Positions 27,789 through 36,819 of a DNA stretch of 64,000 nucleotides are shown here, piece after piece. Source of the stretch: Nostoc foliaceum FACHB-393. Its GTDB lineage: Bacteria; Cyanobacteriota; Cyanobacteriia; Cyanobacteriales; Nostocaceae. The notes beneath the pieces were generated by a model. It made no database searches, had not been told where the DNA came from, and saw only the letters and a program-made list of their open reading frames with translations. The stretch covers positions 62,001 through 126,000 of the forward strand of contig NZ_JACJTD010000013.1 in NCBI RefSeq assembly GCF_014698505.1, in the 5' to 3' direction. The first letter of the stretch is position 1. The number at the start of each line of letters is the position of its first letter. A program made the position numbers and the translations under genes.

Positions 27789-28607
27789 CTATCTTATGTA
27801 AGCTGGCTTCAACTTCCCCAAGAAGTTTAGCATGGCTGAAACCACAGTATCCGGCGACTCAATTAAGAAGCCATGACCTCCACCGTTGAGGACTAAAAGT
27901 TCAGCATTGGGAATGCCTTGAGCAAGTTGCTGGGAAAACTTTAGCGGGGTGAGAATGTCTTGTTTACCGACTAGAACTAGGGTAGGACAATGAATTTGTT
28001 GAAGGCGATCTGTTGTGTCAAAGTCAAGCATGGCTTGGCTATGATGATTGAGTGAATGAGTCGCAGGCGGGAAAGGATATCTGATTGCAAATTCGATCAG
28101 TCCTTCGATCATCCCAGGAATCGAGTAGAACGTATCTGTAAATATCCAGGGTAATACGACTTTTTCATAAAGTTTCAGGTCTACATTACCGCAGAGTTCG
28201 CTCCAAGTCTCAATGATGCTGTTAAACAATCTATCACCCTTAGCCAAGGATGAAAGTAGCATCAGACTTTGTACCTTTTCAGGATGTGCTAACACTAACT
28301 CTTGGGCTATCTGACCACCCATTGAATGACCTGCTAGATGCACCTTATCGATCGCAATGTGGTCGAGCAGTGCTGCAACGTCACTAGCCATTTGTTTGAG
28401 ACTATACTGGCTTTCAGGAGCAGAACTTCGCCCCATACCTCGGTTGTCTAAGCGAATAACTTGATACTGCGAAACCAGCGATGGCATAAGCAGCGACCAA
28501 TAGGCATGATCGCAAAGGAAGCCAGCTATTAGTAGCAAAGGCTCACCCTTTCCCTTAATGTCGTAGAACAAATCAATCCCGTTAATCTGAACTTTTGGCA
28601 TAGTCAA
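27789..28607 (-). CDS. Alpha/beta hydrolase
   Basis: A 272-residue alpha/beta hydrolase. The oxyanion/strand region LLLIAGFLCDHAYW is followed by DNRGMGRSS, the nucleophile elbow GHSMGGQ (Ser at 95), an acid-bearing LVLVGKQDILTPL and the catalytic His in GGGHGFLIE near the end. The cap region is typical of the MenH/haloperoxidase/3-oxoadipate lactonase group. It is followed on the same strand, 49 bases upstream, by a carboxymuconolactone-decarboxylase-like gene, a pairing seen in beta-ketoadipate-type gene pairs. Substrate unknown; ATG at 28607 (an in-frame second ATG is two codons on). Confidence 0.85.
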   Translation of the reverse strand: MTMPKVQINGIDLFYDIKGKGEPLLLIAGFLCDHAYWSLLMPSLVSQYQVIRLDNRGMGRSSAPESQYSLKQMASDVAALLDHIAIDKVHLAGHSMGGQIAQELVLAHPEKVQSLMLLSSLAKGDRLFNSIIETWSELCGNVDLKLYEKVVLPWIFTDTFYSIPGMIEGLIEFAIRYPFPPATHSLNHHSQAMLDFDTTDRLQQIHCPTLVLVGKQDILTPLKFSQQLAQGIPNAELLVLNGGGHGFLIESPDTVVSAMLNFLGKLKPAYIR

Positions 28608-28656
28608 TAATTCTACTAAACCTTATTTTTAAGCAGGGAGAGACAAGCCTACATTC

Positions 28657-29049
28657 CTACGTCTTAAATCTTTCGTCCACCGGAATTTGGTAGCCGTTGG
28701 CGAGGCGATTGGTCATGTTGGCAGTGGCTGCGATCGCCATTAGTTCCCCGAACATGGTATCATTCATACCTTTGGCACGTGCCCCTGCTGTGTGCGAGGC
28801 GATGCAGTACTCACAGCCATTCGTCGCACTCACGGCGATGTAAATTAGTTCGCGCATCAGTGGATCAATCTCGCCAGGGCTAGTCATCACTTCCTTCACT
28901 GCTTGCCAAGTTAGTTGCAAGGTAGGGGGATGATTGGCTATAGCTTTCCAAAAGTTATTGATATAGTCATTCTGGCGTGTGGCGCGGATGTCGTCATATA
29001 CTGCACGTACTTCGTCGCTGGCTTCTTCGTATTCAATCAGCTTAGTCAT
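28657..29049 (-). CDS. AhpD/carboxymuconolactone decarboxylase-like protein
   Basis: A 130-residue helical protein with the AhpD-type motif C79-E-Y-C82-x3-H86 (NGCEYCIASHTAGA), the catalytic redox pair of alkylhydroperoxidase-like and carboxymuconolactone-decarboxylase-like proteins. It probably acts on peroxides or serves as a disulfide reductase. It sits 49 bases upstream of an alpha/beta hydrolase gene in the same direction and likely forms one transcript with it. ATG at 29049. Confidence 0.85.
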   Translation of the reverse strand: MTKLIEYEEASDEVRAVYDDIRATRQNDYINNFWKAIANHPPTLQLTWQAVKEVMTSPGEIDPLMRELIYIAVSATNGCEYCIASHTAGARAKGMNDTMFGELMAIAATANMTNRLANGYQIPVDERFKT

Positions 29050-29158
29050 GAGTTGACAATCACTCCGCTAACTAGTAACCCGATGGGATTTCTCCTCATG
29101 ATTTTGGACTTATTTTTAGATACCAAAATGTAGGATACTACGTTTTTAGCTGCGAACA

Positions 29159-29746
29159 TTAGCGGTGATGAAATTCGACCTCTTTCTCTAGAATCTTAAT
29201 ATCATAGCTGCCAAAGAAATCGTGGCCCAGTAAGCCGATGCTTGCTTTTGGTGCGATCGCAACCTGAAGATTATTGGCTGTAACTCCACCTGCTGCAATA
29301 GATTTTACCTTACTGGTCGGGAATTCTACTTCGCTACCATCGGCAATTTGGGCTTGCATTGTACCTGTAGCCTGGAGTTTAAGTGTATTCGCCATATCTT
29401 GAGTGATAACGGTTCCACTAGCACCTGTATCTACAATCATTTCAAAGGTTTTTTTGTCATCGAAGGTAACATCAATTACAGGAGTTCCACCAAAGCGGCG
29501 TTTGATTGAGACTCGAAAAACTTTATTATCTGAAGGTGAAGGAGCGGCTATATTGCCACAAAGCCTTTCCAATCCAACAGTTTTACCAGAGGAGGTTACC
29601 ATGTAACATGCTCCTGGATCGTCAGCAATTGCCCGATGAGAGAATGCTAAAAATACTAGCGTTGGCATTAGTGCGTAGGCGTAGCCCGTCGTAGATATCG
29701 CAGCTAGGTTAACGATCGCAATCCAATGCCTCCAAGTATTCTTCAT
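29159..29746 (-). CDS. Retropepsin-like aspartic protease, secreted or membrane-anchored
   Basis: A 195-residue protein with a hydrophobic N-terminus and a single-domain retropepsin fold: FEMIVDTGASGTVI (catalytic D106-T-G) then GSEVEFPTSKVKSIAAGG and ASIGLLGHDFFGSYDIKIL, as in the TIGR02281 clan-AA aspartic protease family. As a retropepsin it should work as a homodimer. Odd point: residues about 16-25 (ISTTGYAYAL) within the signal region come from the dispersed repeat at 29673-29701, inserted in frame and perhaps altering the signal peptide. ATG at 29746. Target unknown. Confidence 0.8.
   Translation of the reverse strand: MKNTWRHWIAIVNLAAISTTGYAYALMPTLVFLAFSHRAIADDPGACYMVTSSGKTVGLERLCGNIAAPSPSDNKVFRVSIKRRFGGTPVIDVTFDDKKTFEMIVDTGASGTVITQDMANTLKLQATGTMQAQIADGSEVEFPTSKVKSIAAGGVTANNLQVAIAPKASIGLLGHDFFGSYDIKILEKEVEFHHR
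29673..29701. repeat. 29-bp dispersed repeat inside the retropepsin gene
   Basis: GCGTAGGCGTAGCCCGTCGT followed by AGATATCGC. Read on the minus strand it encodes AISTTGYAYA in frame, without stops. Confidence 0.8.
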
Positions 29747-30197
29747 CTTATATTTCTCTCCAATTTGGCTGATATTTTTTAATAAACTAGATTATTCATG
29801 GTAGCTATATAAATTGGTAATAAAAAGCAATTTTTGTTAAAAAACACTTTTTTAAACTTAATATTACAGCTAGATTTTAAACAGCTTGCGTAATCAAGTT
29901 GGAATTTTTTATATATATTTAGAGGATATTGTAAAAGTCCTATTGTTGGTTATAAAACGGAGCCTAAAGCTAAAAACTTTTTAAACATCCTCTTATGTCT
30001 AGGCTATCCACGCAATTTTTGTATTTTCAAGTTAGTTATTGAACTTTTTTTACATGCCTCTATAAGATGAAATTGCGTTTTACTCAATACATCTTACCTA
30101 GGATTACTGATTGATAAATTAAAGATTAGGTAAAGACATGATAAAAATACTTAGAGGTTGTTTGAAGAGTAGTTGCTTGTATTTTTAGACACTTATT

Positions 30198-30263
30198 GAT
30201 CCCCCCTAACTCTCCTTAAAAAGGGGGGATGGAATCAAAGTCCCCCAGTTTTTCGGGGGATTT
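30198..30263. repeat. C-rich/G-rich palindromic dispersed repeat (copy 2)
   Basis: GATCCCCCCTAACTCTCCTT then AAAAAGGGGGGAT, followed by a second GC-rich inverted pair (TCCCCCAG ... CGGGGGA). Related to 3417-3493 and 38192-38269. Confidence 0.65.
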
Positions 30264-30282
30264 ATACTGTTTGACTTTAATT

Positions 30283-30565
30283 ATGATACAAATACGTTGG
30301 TTGGTAGGGGCACGGCAATGCCCATACGTGTCAACTTAAGGTGAAACCAATCCTAGAAGCAGCTTTTAGATATTGTCTCGTTGTCTTGTTCCCAGTCGGA
30401 GACTGGGAATGCTGTCCTAGGGGCTGCCGCCTCCTTTGCTGGCGGCAGAGCCGCAATTGAAGTGCATTTCCAGCCTCTTGCTGGAAACGAGATTTGAAAA
30501 GGCTTTTAGCTTAAGTTGACACCAATGGGCAATGCCGTGCCCCTACGCGAAATCATATGTATCAG
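30283..30565. mobile_element. MITE-like element with about 57-bp terminal inverted repeats
   Basis: The left end (TAGGGGCACGGCAATGCCCA ... TGTCAACTTAAGG, 30283-30341) is matched in reverse by the right end (GCTTAAGTTGACACC ... GGGCAATGCCGTGCCCCTA, 30509-30565). Inside are two hairpins: TTCCCAGTCGGAGACTGGGA (from 30389) and a GGCTGCCGCC/GGCGGCAGAGCC pair (30421-30453), the latter related to a repeat near 51377. About 283 bp and no coding frame. Confidence 0.7.
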
Positions 30566-30740
30566 GGTTTTAGTGAAATGGTATTAGGAGGATCTACAAG
30601 TCTTTAATACATCACAAATAACTTTTCAAACTTCCTCTCAGGTCAGCCGATAACTATCCAGTTAAAAAAAGTTAAAACCTATCTTGAATTCTGCCTTCTT
30701 GAACTAGTTAACATGTATTATTTTCTTGCTTTCAGTACTA

Positions 30741-32534
30741 TTATTTTTTATTCACCTGTAACCAAATTTCTAAACTCACAAGTAACCACAGCTTCACACC
30801 ATAACGACTCCAAGTATCTCCTTGATAGTTTAACCAATTGCGAATTGGCAACTGGTTCAAATAAGGAGTGATAGCCGCATTTCGATTGAGCAATAAATCT
30901 TTGGCTTCTTGCTGCCAATATTTCCGAAATCCTAACTGTACTGGCACCATCATGCCACTTTTGGGACGATGAATAATTGCGTCTGGTAAAATATCTGTGT
31001 TCGTCGTTTGCGCAGCATTTCGTAGAGAAGACGTACCGTAGGTAATCGCTTGTTTTAAGACTGCCTTTTCTTCTACCCCAGAAAGCTTATACTCTGGAGG
31101 GATTTCCATGCTTAAGTCTACTACTCGTTGGTCAAACAGAGGAGAACGACCGTTCAAAAGGGCGGCTTGAGTTAAGTTACTGACTTTCGTCAGAATTTGG
31201 TCAGCGCCTTTAAATTTGATGTTCATTGCCATCAAACGATTGAGATAGTTGGCTTGGGAATATAAATCTTCTTCAAAAACCCAAGGTGCTGTTTGTACTG
31301 CTGTCCAAACTTCTGGTTTTAAAAGTTGCGGTAAGTCAACAGCGCACTTTTGGAAGGAAATTAAATAAGCTTGCAATGCATCTTGATTGGTAACAGATCC
31401 ATATAAACTATTTATTAGCATTGGCTGATTTTTTGGGCCACCAAAACAGGGGTCGCCACCTTCACCATTTAAAACTACTTCTACGCTTTCTCTTGCCAGT
31501 TGTCCCAGCAAAAGGTTGGGAACAGTCAGTGGGTCGCCAATGGGGTCATCTAAATAGGCCATTGTTTCCGGTAAGCGTTCCCACATATCCTTAAAACTAA
31601 TTTCCAAAATGTGGTGCTGCGTCTGACAATGGGATGCGACGAGACTAGAAAATTCTAATTCATTGGGACATTCAGAACCAAAATGAATCGAGAAGGTGTG
31701 AACTGGTGCTTTGTGGAATTTTGCTACTAAAGCAGTGATAACGCTAGAATCCAAACCACCAGAAAGAAAAACGCCGACGGGTTGATTGGCTGGTGGTAAA
31801 TATTCTTGAACAACTTGCTCTAGTAATTCTCGCAAGCGATCGCCATGCCATGCTAAGGGTTGATCTATCCCTATAATCTTTTCTTGAAGTTGCCAATATG
31901 CTTTAATTTTGTAGTCAGGAAATTCTAAAACGGTTCCAGGTCGCAGTTCCCGCACCTGTTCCCAAAGCGTTCGTTCTCCTGGAACAAAGGCACAACAAAG
32001 ATAATCTCGCAACGCCACCAAGTCTAAATCGGATGAACGATAGGGTGATAAAGTTCTCAGTTGAGGCGCAATCCAACGAACCGAACCACTGGTAGTGTAA
32101 TAGAGGGTACGAACACCGATGCGATCGCGGACTAACTGCAACACCTGTTTTTCTCTATCCCAAACCACTAGCGCAAATATCCCCACAAGTTGGCTAAGAC
32201 TTTCATTACCCCATCGTTCCCAAAGCTTGGCAATTAGTTGCAGAGAACTTCCTTTAAAGTTATCCGGTTCAATTCCTAACTTTTGCAGCAACTGCACTTG
32301 GTTAGTTAACCAAACATCACCAACAACAACAAATCGTTCTCCAGAACTGATTGCTAATTTATCTGTTATAAATCCAAAATCTGTGCGTGGTAGAATTACA
32401 GAAATTTTTTCATCTCGCCAAGCGATATTTTCATAATTTGCATCAACTGTTCCCCAAGCTACGCGCCAGGTTGGGTCAGTCTTGATGAATCCGATTTTAG
32501 GAGATTTACGATTTTTAAACGCATCAAATAGCAT
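30741..32534 (-). CDS. Asparagine-synthase-like protein without glutaminase Cys
   Basis: A 597-residue asparagine synthetase B-family protein: N-terminal class II glutaminase-like domain (about 1-215) and C-terminal ATP-pyrophosphatase domain with the PP-loop VFLSGGLDSSVITALV near 252-267. The catalytic N-terminal Cys (Met-Cys-Gly in true enzymes) is absent; this protein starts MLFDAFKNRK, so it cannot use glutamine in the normal way and may amidate with ammonia or adenylate another carboxylate. Lasso-peptide cyclases share this architecture and also lack the Cys, but no precursor or leader-peptidase gene is nearby. ATG at 32534, not operonic: the next gene upstream is 146 bases away. Confidence 0.8.
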   Translation of the reverse strand: MLFDAFKNRKSPKIGFIKTDPTWRVAWGTVDANYENIAWRDEKISVILPRTDFGFITDKLAISSGERFVVVGDVWLTNQVQLLQKLGIEPDNFKGSSLQLIAKLWERWGNESLSQLVGIFALVVWDREKQVLQLVRDRIGVRTLYYTTSGSVRWIAPQLRTLSPYRSSDLDLVALRDYLCCAFVPGERTLWEQVRELRPGTVLEFPDYKIKAYWQLQEKIIGIDQPLAWHGDRLRELLEQVVQEYLPPANQPVGVFLSGGLDSSVITALVAKFHKAPVHTFSIHFGSECPNELEFSSLVASHCQTQHHILEISFKDMWERLPETMAYLDDPIGDPLTVPNLLLGQLARESVEVVLNGEGGDPCFGGPKNQPMLINSLYGSVTNQDALQAYLISFQKCAVDLPQLLKPEVWTAVQTAPWVFEEDLYSQANYLNRLMAMNIKFKGADQILTKVSNLTQAALLNGRSPLFDQRVVDLSMEIPPEYKLSGVEEKAVLKQAITYGTSSLRNAAQTTNTDILPDAIIHRPKSGMMVPVQLGFRKYWQQEAKDLLLNRNAAITPYLNQLPIRNWLNYQGDTWSRYGVKLWLLVSLEIWLQVNKK

Positions 32535-32680
32535 GGAAAATTTTCAACGCATAATCAGTAATTTTAGGACATTGCACAAACCTATCTCCTTAGAAAAGTC
32601 CAAAATGAGCGTGGACACTGAGCAAAGCCCACGCTCACTAATAAAATGTGACTAGTTGCCAATGCCTAATACCTGATTGC

Positions 32681-33481
32681 CTAAAGTGAACGAGAACTTG
32701 TCACTTCATTAGGATCCCTATAAGCCCGGACTTTTTGACGATTACGAGCCAGACCCGCTAAACCGCCTAGACCAAGTAAACCTAGCCATCCCCAATCGAA
32801 ACCGCGATCGCTAGTTTGTTGGTAAGTTGTGATTCCTGTATTCCTGTTAGTACCTGTAGTTCCAGCGCCTGTAGGATCAGTGCCTGTGGTTCCAGTGCCT
32901 GTGGGATCACCTGTAGTTCCAATACCTGCGGGATCAGTACCTGTAGTGCCAGTACCTGTGGTTCCAATGCCTGTGGGATCAGTACTTGTAGTGCCAGTAC
33001 CTGTAGTGCCAGTACCTGTGGTTCCAGTGCCTGTAGTTCCAGTACCTGTGGTTCCAATTCCTGCGGGATCAGTGCCTGTGGTTCCAGTGCCTGTGGTTCC
33101 AGTGCCTGTGGTTCCAGTGCCTGTAGTTCCAGTACCTGTGGTTCCAATTCCTGCGGGATCAGTGCCTGTGGTTCCAGTGCCTGTGGTTCCAGTGCCTGTG
33201 GTTCCAGTGCCTGTGGTTCCAATTCCTGTGGTTCCAGTACCTGTAGTTCCAGTGCCTGTGGTTCCACTGCCTGTGGTTCCAATTCCTGTGGTTCCAGTAC
33301 CTGTAGTGCCAGTACCTGTAGTTCCAGTGCCTGTAGTGCCAGTACCTGTAGTTCCACCACTGGAACCTCCGCTGCCGGAGCCTCCGCTTTGGGCATAAAC
33401 AGAAGGTGGTAAGGAGAAAGAAGCGAAACTGATGGCAAAGACAGTAGCCAAAACAGCTTTAGATAAATCAAAAGGCTTCAT
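32681..33481 (-). CDS. WGxxGxxG-type secreted protein with a large 5-residue repeat tract
   Basis: A 266-residue protein with a signal peptide (AVLATVFAISFASFSLPPSV, cleavage near YAQS), about 170 residues of GTTGT units broken by DPAGI and DPTGI blocks, and a C-terminal anchor WGWLGLLGLGGLAGLARNR. That last motif is typical of WGxxGxxG family sorting signals, so the protein is probably secreted or surface attached. Repeats are Thr/Gly-rich and could be glycosylated. The tract is a 15-bp minisatellite, so length may vary between isolates. ATG at 33481. Function unknown. Confidence 0.8.
   Translation of the reverse strand: MKPFDLSKAVLATVFAISFASFSLPPSVYAQSGGSGSGGSSGGTTGTGTTGTGTTGTGTTGTGTTGIGTTGSGTTGTGTTGTGTTGIGTTGTGTTGTGTTGTGTTGTDPAGIGTTGTGTTGTGTTGTGTTGTGTTGTDPAGIGTTGTGTTGTGTTGTGTTGTGTTSTDPTGIGTTGTGTTGTDPAGIGTTGDPTGTGTTGTDPTGAGTTGTNRNTGITTYQQTSDRGFDWGWLGLLGLGGLAGLARNRQKVRAYRDPNEVTSSRSL
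32850..33357. repeat. 15-bp minisatellite (about 34 copies)
   Basis: Units such as GTGCCTGTGGTTCCA, with a 12- or 15-base longer variant containing GGGATCAGT, fill the middle of the secreted-protein gene. Because the unit length is divisible by three, all the frames stay open on both strands, which creates spurious long frames in this region. Confidence 0.9.
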
Positions 33482-33922
33482 GGTTATGGTTCCTTTTATG
33501 TTTTAGATTTCTGTGGTTGATTTTCAAAACCAATATTGCCTACTCAATCCACTGCTAAATCAGATAAATTTTGACAAGACAGATTGAGGAGTCTTTTACC
33601 TAGTTTCGTTTTAGAAAAATTGAAAGCATTTTAAGCTCCCACAACAATTTTCTATTCATCAGAATCAAACTAATTCATAATCAGTAATTACTAATTCATA
33701 ATTGGGAACCCAGGTTCAAAGCCGCTTGTTCACAACATCCAAGGAATAATAATTAATATTTATAATAAAAATTACATTCACTTGTTAAATTATGATTTTT
33801 AATTACTTATTGTGAATTATTTTGTAATTCTTATTCAGGATAGCAGCTAGTTTTTTCCCAGACTTCTACCATAGGGGTAAAACCAATTCTATCGTAGGAA
33901 TTAATTTGGCATTAAACTTACT
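33482..33922. other. Intergenic AT-rich region
   Basis: About 440 bases with no gene. The TAATTCATAATCAGTAATTA stretch near 33670 is a low-complexity AT repeat. It includes the promoter region of the secreted repeat protein, but no clear elements are visible. Confidence 0.5.
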
Positions 33923-34138
33923 TTATGAACGTGAAGATAATGAAGTTTTTTGGAGCTTGCAATCAGACAAACAGGCTTCAAGATAAGTGCAATCTTCACA
34001 CTGTAAAGTATGCCCAGGATTGGCACATCCACAAGGAGGGTTCACAAAACATTCAGAAGGATCTTTATGTGTCCGGTATTTTTTTGATATCAAGTATAAA
34101 GCTGCTTCTTGTAGACAAAAAACAATATCTTCAACCAT
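33923..34138 (-). CDS. Small Cys-rich hypothetical protein
   Basis: A 71-residue frame with nine Cys residues, including CFVNPPCGCANPGHTLQC and EDCTYLEACLSDC segments, which is more Cys than chance gives and suggests a metal-binding protein or Fe-S cluster. ATG at 34138 is preceded by a TAGGAAAT stretch, a possible ribosome site. A second frame runs in the opposite direction over the same bases, so coding is not certain. No family recognised. Confidence 0.4.
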   Translation of the reverse strand: MVEDIVFCLQEAALYLISKKYRTHKDPSECFVNPPCGCANPGHTLQCEDCTYLEACLSDCKLQKTSLSSRS

Positions 34139-34744
34139 ACAATTTCCTACTATTTATCCATCTATAATGAAAACCACAATTTTTGATTTACTTATTTAGA
34201 TGTATTAACGAAGGAGGCAGTAATAAATTATATAATACCTAATCATAATAGGTAGTTTATAATAAGGCATAAAACCAACTCTAGGATACTTGACGCATAG
34301 CTTGCTTACCCAAAGAGAGACAATATAAACCTTTTATTTATTCACACCTGCCTACTTGATAAGTAGAAGCGATCGCTAAGTTAAACAGGATTTTGATCTC
34401 AATAAATCTAATTACTTTATTGGCATTAGATTTTAGTTAGTAAGATATAAATCTACTAAAAATTTTAAGCAGCCAGATGCTGCTAGCGGTTGAAACTAGA
34501 TTAAGAATACTCTACAATCCTATTTCACCTGAAAACTTATAACTTCATACTCCAGGTGTGTTTTGACATTAGACTTAAGGAATATGTTTATTGTCAGTTA
34601 GTTTGTTATCTGATTTAACTTACTGATACAAATTCTTTTCTCTCTCCTTATCCGCTGGAAATATATACCAAAATTAAACTAAAATGGTATTCCTAAGGAT
34701 ATATTTACAATATATAAGCATTTAGTTCTCACCCATTTGGTATA
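34139..34744. other. Intergenic AT-rich region
   Basis: About 600 bases between the small Cys-rich gene and the end of the dev operon. No coding frame or strong structural element; a GCGATCGC site lies near 34371. A terminator for the operon could be here, but I see no GC-rich hairpin with T-run. Confidence 0.4.
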
Positions 34745-35434
34745 TCACGAAACTTCTTTGACCAGATAACCATCTTCCATATGAATTATGCGATCTGCAA
34801 TATCTAAAATTCTGTTGTCGTGAGTGACCATTAAGATAGCACAATTCTGATCTTTAGCTAGTTTCTGCATCAGGGTGACAACATCTCGACCTGTCTTACT
34901 GTCTAAAGCAGCTGTAGGTTCATCAGCTAAAACTAATTTCGGATGACTTACTAAAGCACGAGCAATGGCTACCCGTTGTTTTTGTCCACCTGAGAGATCA
35001 GATGGGTAATAATTAACTCTATTCTCCAAATTAACGGCATTGAGCATAGCTTCGGCTTTGCTGCGAGCTTCCGATTCAGGAATATTTTTATGCAGTTCAA
35101 GTGACATTTGGACATTCTGTCTAGCTGTTAAGAAATCCAATAAGTTATGAGCTTGAAAAATATAGCCAATATGGCGGCGGACTTTAACTAATTGCTCATT
35201 AGTAGCTCCAGAAAGCTCTTGACCTAAAAATTTAAGGCTTCCTTCTTGGACAGAGCGTAACCCACCAATTAAAGTCAGTAAAGTTGTTTTTCCTGAACCT
35301 GATGGCCCAGTCATAATCACAATTTCTCCAAATCTGATATTGAAATTAATATCAAATAATATTTGACTCCGTACTTTTTTTTCGCCGAAGTAATGATTCA
35401 GATCATTTATGCTAACAATAAATTTTGTTTTCAT
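34745..35434 (-). CDS. devA: DevA-like ABC transporter ATPase
   Basis: A 229-residue LolD/MacB-type ABC ATPase with Walker A TGPSGSGKTTLL, Q-loop around FQAHNLLDFLTA, signature LSGGQKQR and Walker B KLVLADEPTAALDS. As DevA it would power the DevBCA exporter, which in Anabaena sends heterocyst glycolipids across the envelope through the TolC-like HgdD. The ATG at 35434 is preferred over a TTG at 35455 that would begin in the devC stop region. devC ends 22 bases upstream, so this is an operon devB-devC-devA. Several devBCA paralogues occur per genome; position beside a polyketide lipid cluster hints at that substrate. Confidence 0.88.
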   Translation of the reverse strand: MKTKFIVSINDLNHYFGEKKVRSQILFDINFNIRFGEIVIMTGPSGSGKTTLLTLIGGLRSVQEGSLKFLGQELSGATNEQLVKVRRHIGYIFQAHNLLDFLTARQNVQMSLELHKNIPESEARSKAEAMLNAVNLENRVNYYPSDLSGGQKQRVAIARALVSHPKLVLADEPTAALDSKTGRDVVTLMQKLAKDQNCAILMVTHDNRILDIADRIIHMEDGYLVKEVS

Positions 35435-35456
35435 GATTGTATAAAATATTGTCAAA

Positions 35457-36629
35457 TTAAAAAATATCTGCTGGATCTACATTTCGGAGTTTATTCGTAG
35501 ATAAAAAGCCAGAAGTTAAGCACATTAATGTTGCTGAAATTAATACTAAAATTGCTTTATCGGTGCTCATGATAACTGGTAACTTAGTAGCATTTTTTGA
35601 CACATCATATAGGGCTATAGATATAGCTAAACCCGGAACATAACCTAAAGATGCTAAGATTAAAGCTTGTTGAAAAACTACACTTAATAGGTACTTGTTT
35701 TTAAATCCCATTGCTTTTAAGGTTGCATATTCAGTTAAATGACTAGAAATATTACTATAAAGAATTTGATAAACAACGATCACACCAACAACAAACCCCA
35801 TTAACACCATCAGATTAAATACAAACCCAATGGGTGTTCTGAGAGACCAATAGCTTTTTTCCATAGCGATAAAGTCTTTGCGGCTAATTACTTTTACATC
35901 TTTGGGGAGCTTGGCTGATAAATCTGCCAAAACTTTTTCGGGGTTTGCATTAGGCTTGAGCTTAATTAATCCTATATCTATTTTTTGTACTGGACGATCT
36001 TGAAATATTCGGAGGAAAGTTGAAGAACTAACGATTAAATTACCATCAACTCCAAAGGAAGGCCCTAAAGTAAATAAACCACCAATTTTAACTTTATAGC
36101 CAACTAATCCAGTGTAGCTGAATATTTCAACTTTTATGTTTTTGCCTTGCTCAAAATCTTTAGCGATCGCTCCAAATTCTGGTCGAGAATCGCGGTCGAA
36201 TAAAACGATATTAGGGATTCTGATTAAGTTGAGTTTTTCTTCGATATTAGGGAATTTAAAGATTGATTTAACTGGATCAAAGCCTAGGACATATAGTGGG
36301 AACTTCAGACCGTTATTAGGATTTTTAAACTTTGCGAATTGCACATATAAAGGACTAACTGATTCTACACTATCAAAACCTAATATTTGATACAAGTTTG
36401 AACGATAAAAGCTTTGATTTGAAGTTAGAGATTTATATTGAGCACTAATTAAAAATAAGTCTCCATCTAGATTCTTATGCAATTGCGTAGCACTGTCATA
36501 GAGGGCAGCTTGAAAACCAATTTGCATAAACATTAAAACTGCAACAAAAGCAATCCCAGCTAAAGCTACAATAAAGCGAATTTTTTGCCGGACTAGTTGT
36601 AGCCAAGCTAGGGGAATATTGAGAATCAT
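35457..36629 (-). CDS. devC: DevC-like ABC transporter permease
   Basis: A 390-residue FtsX/MacB-type permease. One transmembrane helix near the N-terminus (IRFIVALAGIAFVAVLMFMQI, around 17-37), a large periplasmic domain (about 45-275), then three helices (FVVGVIVVYQILY, LASLGYVPGLAISIALY and AILVLISATLMCLT). This is the DevC layout. It lies in order between devB upstream and devA downstream. It would form a dimer with DevA and couple to DevB in the periplasm. ATG at 36629. Confidence 0.88.
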   Translation of the reverse strand: MILNIPLAWLQLVRQKIRFIVALAGIAFVAVLMFMQIGFQAALYDSATQLHKNLDGDLFLISAQYKSLTSNQSFYRSNLYQILGFDSVESVSPLYVQFAKFKNPNNGLKFPLYVLGFDPVKSIFKFPNIEEKLNLIRIPNIVLFDRDSRPEFGAIAKDFEQGKNIKVEIFSYTGLVGYKVKIGGLFTLGPSFGVDGNLIVSSSTFLRIFQDRPVQKIDIGLIKLKPNANPEKVLADLSAKLPKDVKVISRKDFIAMEKSYWSLRTPIGFVFNLMVLMGFVVGVIVVYQILYSNISSHLTEYATLKAMGFKNKYLLSVVFQQALILASLGYVPGLAISIALYDVSKNATKLPVIMSTDKAILVLISATLMCLTSGFLSTNKLRNVDPADIF

Positions 36630-36819
36630 TTAGTAAACCTCAAAGATATAAATTAGATTAAATTAAAAAAGAATGCTTTGTTGAAATCAAGAATCTATAG
36701 GTACTTCCTAATTAGCGATCGCGTAGCATCTGGTAGAGAAGAAAAAGTTAGCCAATTCAGGAATAGTATTAAGTACTACAAGGATTTTTAGTGAGTTAAC
36801 AAAGCTATCTTTAAAATTT

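Larger units (their letters stand above)
29747..30740. other. Nearly 1 kb of intergenic DNA with two repeat elements
   Basis: No gene. It contains the palindromic repeat at 30198-30263 and the inverted-repeat element at 30283-30565, with AT-rich sequence on both sides. The element is a likely target for insertion, not a gene. Confidence 0.6.

Noticed and set aside
30741..32534. Lasso-peptide cyclase system
   Set aside because: No small precursor gene, B-protein protease or transporter of that kind lies nearby; the protein fits general asparagine-synthase-like families too.
32782..33471. Long alternative frames on both strands over the secreted repeat protein
   Set aside because: They arise because the 15-bp repeat unit keeps all frames open; only the minus frame at 32681-33481 has a signal peptide and an anchor.
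33925..34199. Plus-strand frames opposite the small Cys-rich gene
   Set aside because: No ribosome site; the minus frame has a Cys-rich pattern and better start context.
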